Source: Rhizobium sp. L43 (GTDB taxonomy: Bacteria > Pseudomonadota > Alphaproteobacteria > Rhizobiales > Rhizobiaceae). Taken from it: DNA of 64,000 nucleotides. The position numbers were made by a program, and so were the translations under genes. The DNA is taken from positions 55,292 to 119,291 of the forward strand of contig NZ_NWSQ01000021.1 in assembly GCF_002531725.1 (NCBI RefSeq). The letters run 5' to 3'. This document shows, piece after piece, positions 9,121 to 17,180 of the stretch (position 1 is its first letter; the number at the start of each line of letters is the position of its first letter). The notes below the pieces were generated by a model. It was not told where the DNA came from and made no database searches. It saw nothing but the letters and a program-made list of their open reading frames with translations.

Positions 9121-9136
9121 TTGTACACCTGTGCAA
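9121..9136. promoter_or_regulatory. Imperfect inverted repeat, candidate LysR operator
   Basis: TTGTACACCTGTGCAA is an inverted repeat with 12 of 16 symmetric positions, 71 bp upstream of the GcvA-like LysR start and in the divergent region towards the Nudix gene. Position and symmetry suit a LysR autoregulatory site; nothing else supports it. Confidence 0.3.
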
Positions 9137-9280
9137 CGGCGGCGCATTCGAGACAGGACATGACGGATTTTCGGAACCTGTCCGGCCTCGATTTCCCCTA
9201 TGAACGGCGATCGAATCGCGTTTCGGATCGTCCCGTGGCTCTTTTGGATTGTGTAGGCTTTTTGTGATACACGTATATGA

Positions 9281-9838
9281 GTGATTCCTAAAACCACTGC
9301 GAAGGTGACCCGACAATTGACTCTTCTCGCCCGCTTGGCATCCGATGTGCAACTGATGTTCCGGCGCCCCCCGCGACAGCAGTATGGTGCGATCTGCTAT
9401 CGGGTAAAGAAGAAGAGCGGTGACGTCGAGGTGCTGCTGATGACGAGCCGCGATACCGGCCGCTGGGTTATTCCCAAGGGCTGGCCGATGACGGGCAAAT
9501 GCGCCCATGAGGTCGCCGCACAGGAAGCTCTTGAGGAAGCCGGCGTCCGCGGCGCGGTCGAAACGGACACGCTCGGTGCCTACAGCTATTCGAAAGTGCT
9601 GCGCGACGGAGTGCAGGTGGTCTGCAAGGTGCAGGTCTATGCGCTCGAAGTCACCGACATGGCGAAGAACTTCAAGGAAAAGGGCGAACGCACCATCGAA
9701 TGGGTATCGTTCGACGAGGCGGCCGGGCGCGTGCGCGAACCTGAACTCCGTCACCTTTTCCTCGCCTTCAAGAAGAAGATAACCGACAGGCTATCGGTAA
9801 AGCCCATTCCGGCGACCAAACAAATTCCGGCGGAATGA
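9281..9838 (+). CDS. Nudix hydrolase (185 aa)
   Basis: Mg-dependent pyrophosphohydrolase of the diphosphoinositol-polyphosphate/Ap4A-like branch, judged from WVIPKGWP just before the Nudix box. The box itself spans residues about 66-88. The core Q-E-A-L-E-E-A-G-V keeps the three catalytic glutamates, but the usual first Glu (position 7 of the box) is Lys and the usual Arg is Gln. The given start is GTG at 9281 without a Shine-Dalgarno; a TTG at 9317 preceded by AAGGTGA is an alternative that removes 12 residues. It is monocistronic and faces the pit gene. Confidence 0.85.
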   Translation: MIPKTTAKVTRQLTLLARLASDVQLMFRRPPRQQYGAICYRVKKKSGDVEVLLMTSRDTGRWVIPKGWPMTGKCAHEVAAQEALEEAGVRGAVETDTLGAYSYSKVLRDGVQVVCKVQVYALEVTDMAKNFKEKGERTIEWVSFDEAAGRVREPELRHLFLAFKKKITDRLSVKPIPATKQIPAE

Positions 9839-9901
9839 ATCCTGCCATCTTGCGGTGCTAGAAAAGCAGCGTAGAAGCAGATTTCATACCTCGGGAAAAG
9901 A

Positions 9902-11398
9902 ATGCCGCCACGCCCCACAGTCCTCACGAAACGCACGCTCGACAAGGACCTCGACAAGATCACCCATGCCGAGGACGCGGCGAAGCATGTTTTGCGGCGG
10001 CTGGTGGCGCCTGGTCTCGGGCTGATCTTCGTCGGTCTCGCCATGCTGTTTGCCGGTGTCTATGTGTTCGACCGGCCGGGAGCGGTGCTCGTCGTGGCGG
10101 CAGCAGCCCTTGCCGGCTACATGGCGATGAACATCGGCGCCAACGATGTGACCAACAATGTGGGTGCCGCGGTCGGCGCCCGCGCCATGACGATGGGTCA
10201 GGCACTGGTCATCGCGGCGATTTTCGAAATTCTCGGCGCCACGGTCGCCGGTGGCGAGGTCGTCAAGACGATCTCCTCCAGCATCGTCGATGCGGTCCAG
10301 GTGCCGCCGGTGACGCTCGGCTGGATCATGATGGCGGCACTGATGGCGGCGGCCCTCTGGATCAATCTCGCGACCTGGATGAACGCGCCTGTTTCCACCA
10401 CCCATGCGATCGTCGGGGCGGTGATCGGCGCCGGCATCTCAGCCGTCGGGCCGGAATCGGTCAACTGGCGGGTGATGCTGGAGATCACGTCGAGCTGGAT
10501 CACCTCGCCGCTGATCGGCGGGCTGATCGCCGCCGGGCTGCTTTATCTCGTCAAGACCCTGATCATCTATCGCGACGACAAGGTCGCGGCGGCGCGGCGC
10601 TGGGTGCCGGTGCTGGTCGCGGTGATGGCGGGCGGCTTCATGGCCTATATGGTGCTGCAGCTGTCGCCCACCGGCAAATTTCCGTCTTTCACCATCCTCC
10701 TCATCGGCATCGGCATCGGGCTGGTGAGCTGGCTTGCCGCCCGGCCGCTGGTTCTCGCCCAGGCGCGGGATCTCGAAAACCGCAACAGCTCGCTGCGGGT
10801 GCTGTTCCGGCTGCCGCTGATCGGCTCTGCGGCGCTGCTGTCCTTCGCGCATGGCGCCAACGATGTTTCGAACGCGGTCGGGCCGCTGTCGGCGATTGTC
10901 CATTCGGTAGGCATCGGCGGCGACGCCATCGGGCATCCGCCGCTCTGGGTGATGCTGATCGGCGCCTTCGGCATCTCGGTCGGCCTGCTGCTGTTCGGGC
11001 CGCGCCTCATCCGCCTCGTCGGCGAGGAGATCACCAAGCTCAATCCGATGCGGGCCTATTGCGTCGCGCTGTCGACCGCCTTCACCGTCATCGTCGCCTC
11101 CTGGCTCGGCCTGCCGGTCAGCACCACGCACATCGCCGTCGGCTCCGTCTTCGGCGTCGGCTTCTTCCGCGAATGGTACACGCGCCATTCGAAGCGGCGC
11201 ATCGCCTATATCAGGCGCAAGGCCGAGAGCTTTGATATCGACGAGCCGGAGGAACCGAACATTCACGAGACGCGGCGGCGCTATCTCGTGCGCCGTTCGC
11301 ATTTCATGACGATCGTCGCTGCCTGGATCGTCACCGTGCCGGTTTCGGGAGCGCTTGCGGCCATGATTTATTGGGTTATGTTCGCGCTCTTCGTCTGA
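9902..11398 (+). CDS. pit: PiT-family inorganic phosphate transporter (498 aa)
   Basis: Integral membrane phosphate:cation symporter. The two inverted PHO4 signatures are present: GANDVTNNVGAAVGAR near residue 80 and GANDVSNAVGPL near residue 319. Each is followed by a VSTTH motif (PVSTTHAIVG, PVSTTHIAVG). There are about ten to eleven hydrophobic segments and a central cytoplasmic loop. The length fits the longer rhizobial Pit proteins. rsmE follows 16 bp downstream and is probably cotranscribed. Confidence 0.93.
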   Translation: MPPRPTVLTKRTLDKDLDKITHAEDAAKHVLRRLVAPGLGLIFVGLAMLFAGVYVFDRPGAVLVVAAAALAGYMAMNIGANDVTNNVGAAVGARAMTMGQALVIAAIFEILGATVAGGEVVKTISSSIVDAVQVPPVTLGWIMMAALMAAALWINLATWMNAPVSTTHAIVGAVIGAGISAVGPESVNWRVMLEITSSWITSPLIGGLIAAGLLYLVKTLIIYRDDKVAAARRWVPVLVAVMAGGFMAYMVLQLSPTGKFPSFTILLIGIGIGLVSWLAARPLVLAQARDLENRNSSLRVLFRLPLIGSAALLSFAHGANDVSNAVGPLSAIVHSVGIGGDAIGHPPLWVMLIGAFGISVGLLLFGPRLIRLVGEEITKLNPMRAYCVALSTAFTVIVASWLGLPVSTTHIAVGSVFGVGFFREWYTRHSKRRIAYIRRKAESFDIDEPEEPNIHETRRRYLVRRSHFMTIVAAWIVTVPVSGALAAMIYWVMFALFV

Positions 11399-11414
11399 AA
11401 CCCCGAGTTTTCGA

Positions 11415-12152
11415 ATGCGCGCCAATTTCCGCATGCAACGGCTTTTCGTCGACGCGCCGCTTTCCCGCGGTGCCGCCCTCGAGGCGAATGCCGATCAGTT
11501 CAATTATCTCGCCAATGTGCTGCGGCTGGAGGAAGGCGCGGAGATCCTGCTCTTCAACGGCCGCGACGGCGAGTGGAAAGCCGCCCTCTCCTTCCCCACC
11601 CGCAAACGCATCCTCTTGACGGCAATCGAAGAGACGCGGCTGCAGCCCGCGCCCTCAGACCTGCACTATCTGTTTGCGCCGCTCAAGGTCGGCCGGCTGG
11701 ATTATCTGGTGCAGAAGGCGGTCGAGATGGGCGCCGGCCTGCTGCAGCCTGTCATGACCCAGCACGTCCAGGGCAAGATCACCAATCTCGACAAGCTGCG
11801 CGCCAATGTCGTCGAGGCGGCGGAGCAATGCGGCATTCTCGGCATCCCCGATGTCGCCGAGCCGGTGCGGCTTCTCGACCTGCTCGACCGCTGGCCGAAA
11901 GAGCGCCGCATCATCTATTGCGACGAGGGCGATGCCGGGCAGAACCCGCTGCCGGTGCTGTCAGCGATCCGGGAAAGGCATCTCGCGCTGCTCGTCGGGC
12001 CGGAAGGCGGCTTTTCGGAAGAGGAACGGGCCAGGCTTCGAAGCCTCGATTTCGTCACCGCGATTCCGCTCGGACCACGCATCCTCAGGGCCGATACCGC
12101 AGCCGTTGCGGCGCTGGCGGTGGTGCAGGCGGCGATCGGCGACTGGAATTAG
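11415..12152 (+). CDS. rsmE: 16S rRNA m3U1498 methyltransferase RsmE (245 aa)
   Basis: SPOUT-class SAM-dependent methyltransferase acting on 16S rRNA U1498. An N-terminal PUA-like domain (MQRLFVDAPLSRGA start) is followed by the knotted C-terminal domain with LLVGPEGGFSEEER (near 193) and LGPRILRADTAAVAAL (near 217), both diagnostic. Length is standard. It begins 16 bp after pit. Its TAG stop coincides with the edge of a family A repeat, suggesting that the element abuts or forms the present C-terminus. Confidence 0.95.
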   Translation: MRANFRMQRLFVDAPLSRGAALEANADQFNYLANVLRLEEGAEILLFNGRDGEWKAALSFPTRKRILLTAIEETRLQPAPSDLHYLFAPLKVGRLDYLVQKAVEMGAGLLQPVMTQHVQGKITNLDKLRANVVEAAEQCGILGIPDVAEPVRLLDLLDRWPKERRIIYCDEGDAGQNPLPVLSAIRERHLALLVGPEGGFSEEERARLRSLDFVTAIPLGPRILRADTAAVAALAVVQAAIGDWN

Positions 12153-12275
12153 AGCAAGTCCAGGAAAAGTGCGAAGCGGTTTTCCCAGGCAAAGCGCGAA
12201 GCGCTTTTGCCGGGAATTGCGTTAAAAAAAGTTGGAGCGGTTCTGCGCTTCCATCAAAAGCTGAACCGCTCTAGG
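12151..12275. repeat. Dispersed two-hairpin repeat, family A, copy 2 (inverted)
   Basis: Matches the reverse complement of copy 1 at 5588-5693: it runs AGAGCAAGTCCAGGAAAAG, then GTGCGAAGCGGTTTT, and ends with GAGCGGTT and AACCGCTCT (stem about 12235-12242 with 12263-12270). It carries an extra stretch of about 20-25 bp near 12187-12211 that is itself palindromic. It begins at the rsmE stop codon. Confidence 0.8.
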
Positions 12276-12420
12276 CCGAAAACGGGTTGACATGGAAATC
12301 GCTGCTATTTTTTTGATGCGTCGTTGAAAGAATTTCACTTGCAACATACGTGGCTTGGGTCCTAATCACCCTTCCAACTGCCCGGCCCCCTGGGCGCCTT
12401 TTCGAATACAGGTATCCCGC

Positions 12421-13794
12421 ATGGCCCGCGACACTACCGACCAGACACCGCTCTCTTCGGTCCAGGATCTGACCGATTACATCGCCGCCGGCAACAAGCC
12501 GCGGGAGCGCTTCCGGATCGGCACCGAACACGAGAAGTTCGCCTTCTTCCGCGCCGACAACAGCCCGGTTCCCTATTTCGGCGATGCCAGCATTTCGGCG
12601 CTTCTCACCGGCCTGCAGGCGAAGAGCGGCTGGGAGCCTATCATGGACGGCGGCAATATCATCGGCCTGGCCGAGCAGAGCGGCATGGGCGCGATCTCGA
12701 TCGAGCCGGGCGGCCAGTTCGAACTCTCCGGTGCACCGCTGGAAACGCTCCACGAAACCTGCAGGGAATCGAACCAGCACCTGGCGACGCTGCGCGACAT
12801 CGCCGAACCGATGGGCATCCGCTTCCTCGGCATCGGCGGCAGTCCGAAATGGACCTATGCGCAAACCCCGCAAATGCCGAAATCGCGCTACGAGATCATG
12901 ACCCGCTACATGCCGAAGGTCGGCACCCAGGGTCTCGACATGATGTACCGCACCTGCACGATCCAGGTGAATCTCGACTTCTCCTCGGAAGCCGACATGC
13001 GCCAGAAGATGCGCGTATCGATGAAGCTGCAGTCGTTGGCGACCGCGCTCTTTGCATCCTCGCCCTTCACCGAGGGCAAGCCGAACGGGCTGCTCTCCTG
13101 GCGCGGCGATATCTGGCGCGATGTCGACAACCAGCGCTCGGGCCTGCTCGATTTCACCTTCCGCGACGATTTCGGCTTCCGCGACTATGCCGAATGGGCG
13201 CTCGACGTGCCGATGTATTTCATCGTCCGCGACGGCCATTATCACGACTGTACCCATGTCACCTTCCGCCAGTTCATGAACGGCGCGTTGAAGGGTGAGG
13301 TCGCTGATCCCTCGCCGACGATGGGCGACTGGACGAACCATCTTTCCACACTCTTCCCCGACGTGCGGATGAAGCGTTTCCTCGAAATGCGCGGCGCCGA
13401 CGGCGGCCCGTGGCGGCGCATCTGTGCGCTGCCGGCCTTCTGGGTCGGCCTGCTCTACGATGATGCGGCACTCGATGCCGCCGACGAGTTGACGAAGGAT
13501 TGGACCTTTGCCGAGATCAGCGCCCTGCGCAATGCCGTTCCCGCCGAAGGGTTGAAGGCGCAATTTCGCGGACATCCGCTCTTTGACATGGCGCGCGAGG
13601 TGGTCGGCATATCAAGGGCCGGCCTCAAGGCGCGCGGCAAGCTCAATCGCGAAGGCCAGGACGAGACCATCTTCCTTGCGCCGCTCGACGAAGTGCTCGC
13701 CAAGAAGGCGACGCTCGCCGAAGATCTGCTGTCGCTCTATCACGGCCGCTGGCAGGGCTCCGTGGAATCGGTCTTCGAGGACTATCAATACTGA
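12421..13794 (+). CDS. gshA: Glutamate-cysteine ligase, plant/alphaproteobacterial type (457 aa)
   Basis: First enzyme of glutathione synthesis, joining L-Glu and L-Cys with ATP. It belongs to the GCS2 family shared with plants, recognisable from RIGTEHEKFAF near residue 32, PGGQFELSG near 94, and the conserved MPKVGTQGLDMMYRTCTIQVN stretch region near 164 (only part quoted as a motif; the key residues are the MYRTCT core). The length of about 457 fits. A longer frame starts at a TTG at 12355, but ATG at 12421 matches the family N-terminus (MARDTTDQTPL). The 268-bp upstream gap holds a family A repeat and the promoter. Confidence 0.94.
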   Translation: MARDTTDQTPLSSVQDLTDYIAAGNKPRERFRIGTEHEKFAFFRADNSPVPYFGDASISALLTGLQAKSGWEPIMDGGNIIGLAEQSGMGAISIEPGGQFELSGAPLETLHETCRESNQHLATLRDIAEPMGIRFLGIGGSPKWTYAQTPQMPKSRYEIMTRYMPKVGTQGLDMMYRTCTIQVNLDFSSEADMRQKMRVSMKLQSLATALFASSPFTEGKPNGLLSWRGDIWRDVDNQRSGLLDFTFRDDFGFRDYAEWALDVPMYFIVRDGHYHDCTHVTFRQFMNGALKGEVADPSPTMGDWTNHLSTLFPDVRMKRFLEMRGADGGPWRRICALPAFWVGLLYDDAALDAADELTKDWTFAEISALRNAVPAEGLKAQFRGHPLFDMAREVVGISRAGLKARGKLNREGQDETIFLAPLDEVLAKKATLAEDLLSLYHGRWQGSVESVFEDYQY

Positions 13795-13797
13795 GTC

Positions 13798-13941
13798 CTA
13801 CTTCCGGCCGTCTCCGATATCCGCGCCCGGCTTTGCACCGTCTTCGCTAGGCGGCGCCTCGTCATGATCAGCGGGGGATTTCGTTTCGCCATGGAAGGAG
13901 AACGCCGGCGCGCAGGGATCGGTTTCCGGTGAGGATATCAT
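13798..13941 (-). CDS. Possible small protein (47 aa)
   Basis: An intact ATG-to-TAG frame fills the gap between gshA and iolE on the minus strand. The product is acidic and Pro/Ala-rich, beginning MISSPETDPCAPAFSFHG, without a membrane segment or recognised motif. No Shine-Dalgarno sequence is evident. It may be a chance frame in GC-rich DNA; conservation in other rhizobia would decide. Confidence 0.25.
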   Translation of the reverse strand: MISSPETDPCAPAFSFHGETKSPADHDEAPPSEDGAKPGADIGDGRK

Positions 13942-13959
13942 GCCGCCGAAGAAATCGGC

Positions 13960-14871
13960 TCAGCTCCGGAAATTTGCCTGCACATGCTTAAATGCCCGCT
14001 CGACGGCGGGGCGTGGTTCAGCGACGGCGGGGTCCTGCTCGGCTTCGACGACCAGCCATCCGCGATAGCCGCTGTCCCTGACGAAACGGGCAAGCGGCTT
14101 GAAATCGATGATGCCGTCGCCGGGGACGGTGAACATGCCCCGGCGCACGCCGGCATTGAAGCTCATGTCACCCGCACGCACCTCGTCGATAACAGGACCG
14201 CGAATGTCTTTCAGATGAATGTGCACGACGCGATCGCCGAACCGATCGATCAGTCTGGCATAGTCGAAGCCGCCGGCGACGGCATGGCCGGTATCGAGAA
14301 GCAGTCCCGCCTCCGAGCCTGTCTTGTCAAAGATTGCCGATATCTCGTCGAACGTTTCGGCGACCATCATCAGGTGATGGTGGTAGGCAAGCGTCAGACC
14401 ATATTCCGCCGCCAGGCGTCCGGCGAAATCGGTCAGGCGCCCGGCATATCCCGCCACTTCGGCCGCCGGCATGCGCAACCGCTGCGACATCGGTGCATCC
14501 AGCGGCGATCCAGGCGTCATCATCGCGACTTCGCCATAGACCATCACCTTGCAATCCATCGCTCGCAGCAGCGCGGCGTGCCCGGCAACGGCCTTCATCT
14601 CGTCGTCGACACTGCGCTCGGCCAACTCGCCGGAATGCCATCCGGATGCGAGAGCAAGCCGATGGCTGTCCAGCAGCGAGCGGAGCGCTCCTGCCTCGCG
14701 CGGGAATTTCCGCCCGAGCTCGATCCCCTCATAGCCGCTCTCGGCAGCGTCCCGGAGGCAGGTTTCCAGCGATATGTCGGCACCGAGGTCTTCCAGAACG
14801 TCGTTGGCCCATGACAGCGGACTGACCGCCAGACGCACGCCAACGGGCAAGGCAGTGATATGTCCAGTCAT
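13960..14871 (-). CDS. iolE: Myo-inosose-2 dehydratase IolE-like (303 aa)
   Basis: TIM-barrel enzyme of the AP-endonuclease-2 (sugar phosphate isomerase/epimerase) superfamily. In inositol catabolism IolE dehydrates 2-keto-myo-inositol to 3D-trihydroxycyclohexanedione. The signatures SPLSWANDVLEDLGADI near residue 17, EGIELGRKFPRE near 48, LLLDTGHAVAGG near 190 and FNAGVRRGMFTVPGDG near 236 are typical of IolE. GGAGG lies 8 nt before the ATG. The neighbouring sugar importer and inositol-dehydrogenase-like gene support a role in inositol use. No iolBCD genes are in the window. Confidence 0.85.
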   Translation of the reverse strand: MTGHITALPVGVRLAVSPLSWANDVLEDLGADISLETCLRDAAESGYEGIELGRKFPREAGALRSLLDSHRLALASGWHSGELAERSVDDEMKAVAGHAALLRAMDCKVMVYGEVAMMTPGSPLDAPMSQRLRMPAAEVAGYAGRLTDFAGRLAAEYGLTLAYHHHLMMVAETFDEISAIFDKTGSEAGLLLDTGHAVAGGFDYARLIDRFGDRVVHIHLKDIRGPVIDEVRAGDMSFNAGVRRGMFTVPGDGIIDFKPLARFVRDSGYRGWLVVEAEQDPAVAEPRPAVERAFKHVQANFRS

Positions 14872-14946
14872 CGATATTTCCTCCGAGATATGTCTTGAGA
14901 GTGCCGCTTGGTGGCCGCGAAAAGGAGCGCCCCATGTGGAAATGGC

Positions 14947-15942
14947 CTATGTGGATGTGCGCACGACCAGCTTGCCGGGAAGGGTTACGGTTTCCGGCTC
15001 CAGCCGGCCCTTGATCATGCCGATGACCGCCTGCACCATCTCGATCCTCGGCTGCTCATAGGTCGTCAGGCCGTAGCAGGAGGCGCCGCCGAGTTCGTAA
15101 TTGTCAAAGCCGACGACGGCGATGTCATTAGGTATCCGTAGTCCGAAATTGCCGCGGATCTCGTCCATCGCTCCGAGGGCGAGGATATCATTTTCGCACA
15201 TGAGGACGTCGACCCTTGCGGCCGGGTCGATGTCGTTCAGATAGTGACGGACGGATCCTGCCCCAGCTTCGGCACTGTATCTGTCGGCGGACAGAATGGT
15301 GATCTCGTCCACCCCCTTCCCCTTCCAGAAATCGATGAAATGCTGCCGGCGCCGCAGCGCCGTCGATAGCGCCGGCGCACCGGTCATGAAACCGGGACGC
15401 CGGTATCCCCTTTCATAGAGGTGGTCGACAATGTCGCGCAGCGCCAGTTCGGCGTCGCAGACGACGGCCGGCACCCCGTCGATCTGGCTGTCACGCGCCA
15501 GGACGAACATCGGCGGCATGCCCCTGCCCAATTGCCGGTCGCTCAGCGTTTCGTTGCGAAAGGCGGTGCCGAAGAGGATGACGGCGTCGACCTGACGCTG
15601 ATCGGCGTTCAGCAGCGCATGGACGTGATCGAAGTGATTGTTGATATTGATCAGCACCGCGACCAGGCCTTCCGCCTGCAAACGTTCGGTCAGGGTTTCC
15701 AGGAACGGCAGCTTCTGGGGATTGGCGAAGTCGTCGACGAAGACCGCGACCTGATGCGTCAGATTGGTCGCGAGACTACGGGCGAGCAGATTGGGCGTGT
15801 AGTTGAGCACGGCCGCCGCCTCGAGAACCCTACGCTTGCTTTCCTCGGTGATCGAGGCGCCCGGCGTAAATGCCCGGATGACCGTCCACTTCGAGACGCC
15901 TGCCGCATCCGCGACCTCTTTGGCCGTTGCTCTTTTTCGCAA
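14947..15942 (-). CDS. LacI-family transcriptional repressor (331 aa)
   Basis: N-terminal LacI HTH (ATAKEVADAAGVSKWTVIRAF, residues 5-25; hinge helix with NLLARSLAT near 55) and a sugar-binding PBP1 domain (about 62-331). The start is TTG at 15942, preceded by GGGGAGG at the right distance. It is transcribed away from the ABC transporter operon, sharing a 182-bp upstream region that contains a promoter and two 17-bp repeats. It is therefore the probable repressor of the transporter operon and perhaps of iolE (inference). The ligand is likely an inositol or a related polyol. Confidence 0.9.
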   Translation of the reverse strand: MRKRATAKEVADAAGVSKWTVIRAFTPGASITEESKRRVLEAAAVLNYTPNLLARSLATNLTHQVAVFVDDFANPQKLPFLETLTERLQAEGLVAVLININNHFDHVHALLNADQRQVDAVILFGTAFRNETLSDRQLGRGMPPMFVLARDSQIDGVPAVVCDAELALRDIVDHLYERGYRRPGFMTGAPALSTALRRRQHFIDFWKGKGVDEITILSADRYSAEAGAGSVRHYLNDIDPAARVDVLMCENDILALGAMDEIRGNFGLRIPNDIAVVGFDNYELGGASCYGLTTYEQPRIEMVQAVIGMIKGRLEPETVTLPGKLVVRTST

Positions 15943-16004
15943 TGATGCCTCCCCGCAAAAAATGAAACAAACATTCCATTTTATGATTCAGATGAAATGA
16001 ATGC

Positions 16005-16032
16005 TTGATTTTAGCGCATCCGTGAATAAGAT
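16005..16032 (+). promoter_or_regulatory. Candidate sigma-70 promoter of the sugar transporter operon
   Basis: TTGATT (16005-16010), a 16-bp spacer, then TAAGAT (16027-16032). It precedes the transporter operon by about 90 bp and is immediately followed by two operator-like repeats. Confidence 0.4.
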
Positions 16033-16038
16033 GCACCT

Positions 16039-16077
16039 GTTTGCACCCGGTAGCAAGCACGTTTGCACCCGGTAGCA
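16039..16077 (+). promoter_or_regulatory. Tandem 17-bp operator-like repeats
   Basis: GTTTGCACCCGGTAGCA occurs twice, at 16039-16055 and 16061-16077, without mismatch. The centre-to-centre distance is 22 bp, about two helical turns. Each contains a partial palindrome TGCACCCGGTAGCA with central CCGG (10 of 14 symmetric), in keeping with LacI-family operators, which usually have a central CpG. They sit just downstream of the candidate promoter, the ideal place for repression. Confidence 0.55.
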
Positions 16078-16124
16078 TTCGTTTTTTGCCATCCTGAGGA
16101 GTGGATGGTCTAGAGGAGGAAGAC

Positions 16125-17075
16125 ATGACATCTATTTTGAAGAAGCTCGCATTCGGCGCCCTCGCCCTTGGCGTTGCGACCACGGCGGCTGTCGGAGCCA
16201 AGGCCCAGGAGCCGACGATCATCGCCGTCACCCACGGCCAGGCGTCCGATCCGTTCTGGTCGATCGTCAAGAACGGCATGATGCAGGCGGCCAAGGACAG
16301 CAACGTCAAGGTCGACTATCGCGCCCCCGAAACCTTCGACATGGTGGCGATGGCACAGCTGATCGAAGCCGCCGTCAACCAGAACCCTGCGGGCATCGTC
16401 ATCTCGAACCCCGATCCCGATGCGCTCGGTTCGGCGATCGAGAAGGCCGTTGCCGCCGGCATCCCGGTCATCTCGATGAACTCCGGCATTTCGGCGGCCG
16501 AAAAGCTCGGCATCAAGCTGCATGTCGGCCAGGACGAACTGCCGGCCGGCGTCAAGGTCGGCGCCAAGTTGAAGTCGCTCGGCCTGAAGCACGTCCTCTG
16601 CGTCAACCAGGAAGTTGGCAACGCGGCGCTCGATCAGCGTTGCGCCGGCACCGAGAAGGGCTTTGAAGGCGGCAAGGTCACCGTTTTGCCGACCACGGCC
16701 GATCCGGCCGAAATTGAAGCGAAGATCCAGGCGGCTCTGACCTCCGATCCGTCCATCGATGTCGTTCTCGGCCTGTCGGCTCCGCTCGTCGGCGAGCGTG
16801 CGGTCGCCGTCGTCGAGAAGATGGGCAATGGCGACAAGGTCAAGGTCGCATCCTACGATCTGTCCGCCGGCTTCCTGCAGGCTGTCGCCGACGGCAAGGC
16901 ATTATTCGCGGTGGACCAGCAGCCATACCTCCAGGGCTACCTCCCCGTGACTTTCCTCGCGCTCAACGCTCGATATGGCACGATCCCGGCAGGCAACGTC
17001 GCCTCCGGCCCGAGCTTCGTCGAGAAGGATGCGGCCGCATCGGTCATCGAGAAATCCTCCCAGGGCATCCGCTGA
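16125..17075 (+). CDS. Sugar ABC transporter periplasmic binding protein (316 aa)
   Basis: Peripla_BP_4 (RbsB-like) solute receptor of a CUT2-type importer. Signal peptide residues 1-27 (KK, hydrophobic core, VGAKA cut before QEPT), then PTIIAVTHGQASDPFWSIVKNG as first strand and helix. The start at 16125 is chosen over a longer frame from 16101 because AGAGGAGG lies 7 nt before it and the signal peptide begins there. The neighbouring IolE, inositol dehydrogenase-like and isomerase genes suggest an inositol or related sugar as ligand. Members with similar genes transport myo-, scyllo- or chiro-inositol, or fructose. Confidence 0.92.
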   Translation: MTSILKKLAFGALALGVATTAAVGAKAQEPTIIAVTHGQASDPFWSIVKNGMMQAAKDSNVKVDYRAPETFDMVAMAQLIEAAVNQNPAGIVISNPDPDALGSAIEKAVAAGIPVISMNSGISAAEKLGIKLHVGQDELPAGVKVGAKLKSLGLKHVLCVNQEVGNAALDQRCAGTEKGFEGGKVTVLPTTADPAEIEAKIQAALTSDPSIDVVLGLSAPLVGERAVAVVEKMGNGDKVKVASYDLSAGFLQAVADGKALFAVDQQPYLQGYLPVTFLALNARYGTIPAGNVASGPSFVEKDAAASVIEKSSQGIR

Positions 17076-17087
17076 GGCGGAGCCGCG

Positions 17088-17113
17088 GCAGCTTCCGCCT
17101 GGGCGGAGGCTGC
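17088..17113 (+). promoter_or_regulatory. Stem-loop between binding-protein and permease genes
   Basis: GCAGCTTCCGCC (17088-17099) pairs with GCGGAGGCTGC (17103-17113) with one G-U pair and a very short loop. It lies 13 bp after the stop of the binding-protein gene. Such hairpins commonly protect the upstream mRNA segment or attenuate downstream transcription, giving excess binding protein over permease (family knowledge; effect here inferred). There is no U tract. Confidence 0.55.
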
Positions 17114-17180
17114 CTCCAACGCCGCGCCTCCACGCGTGAAGGCGCACGCACGGCAACGACCAATCCTTGAGGAATGAACC

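Noticed and set aside
10439..11434. 331-residue frame antisense to pit
   Set aside because: Low-complexity Arg/Asp/Gln composition; pit on the plus strand is unambiguous.
12276..12420. TTGACA at 12287 as -35 box of gshA
   Set aside because: No acceptable -10 hexamer at 16-18 bp; the nearest T-rich stretch is at the wrong distance.
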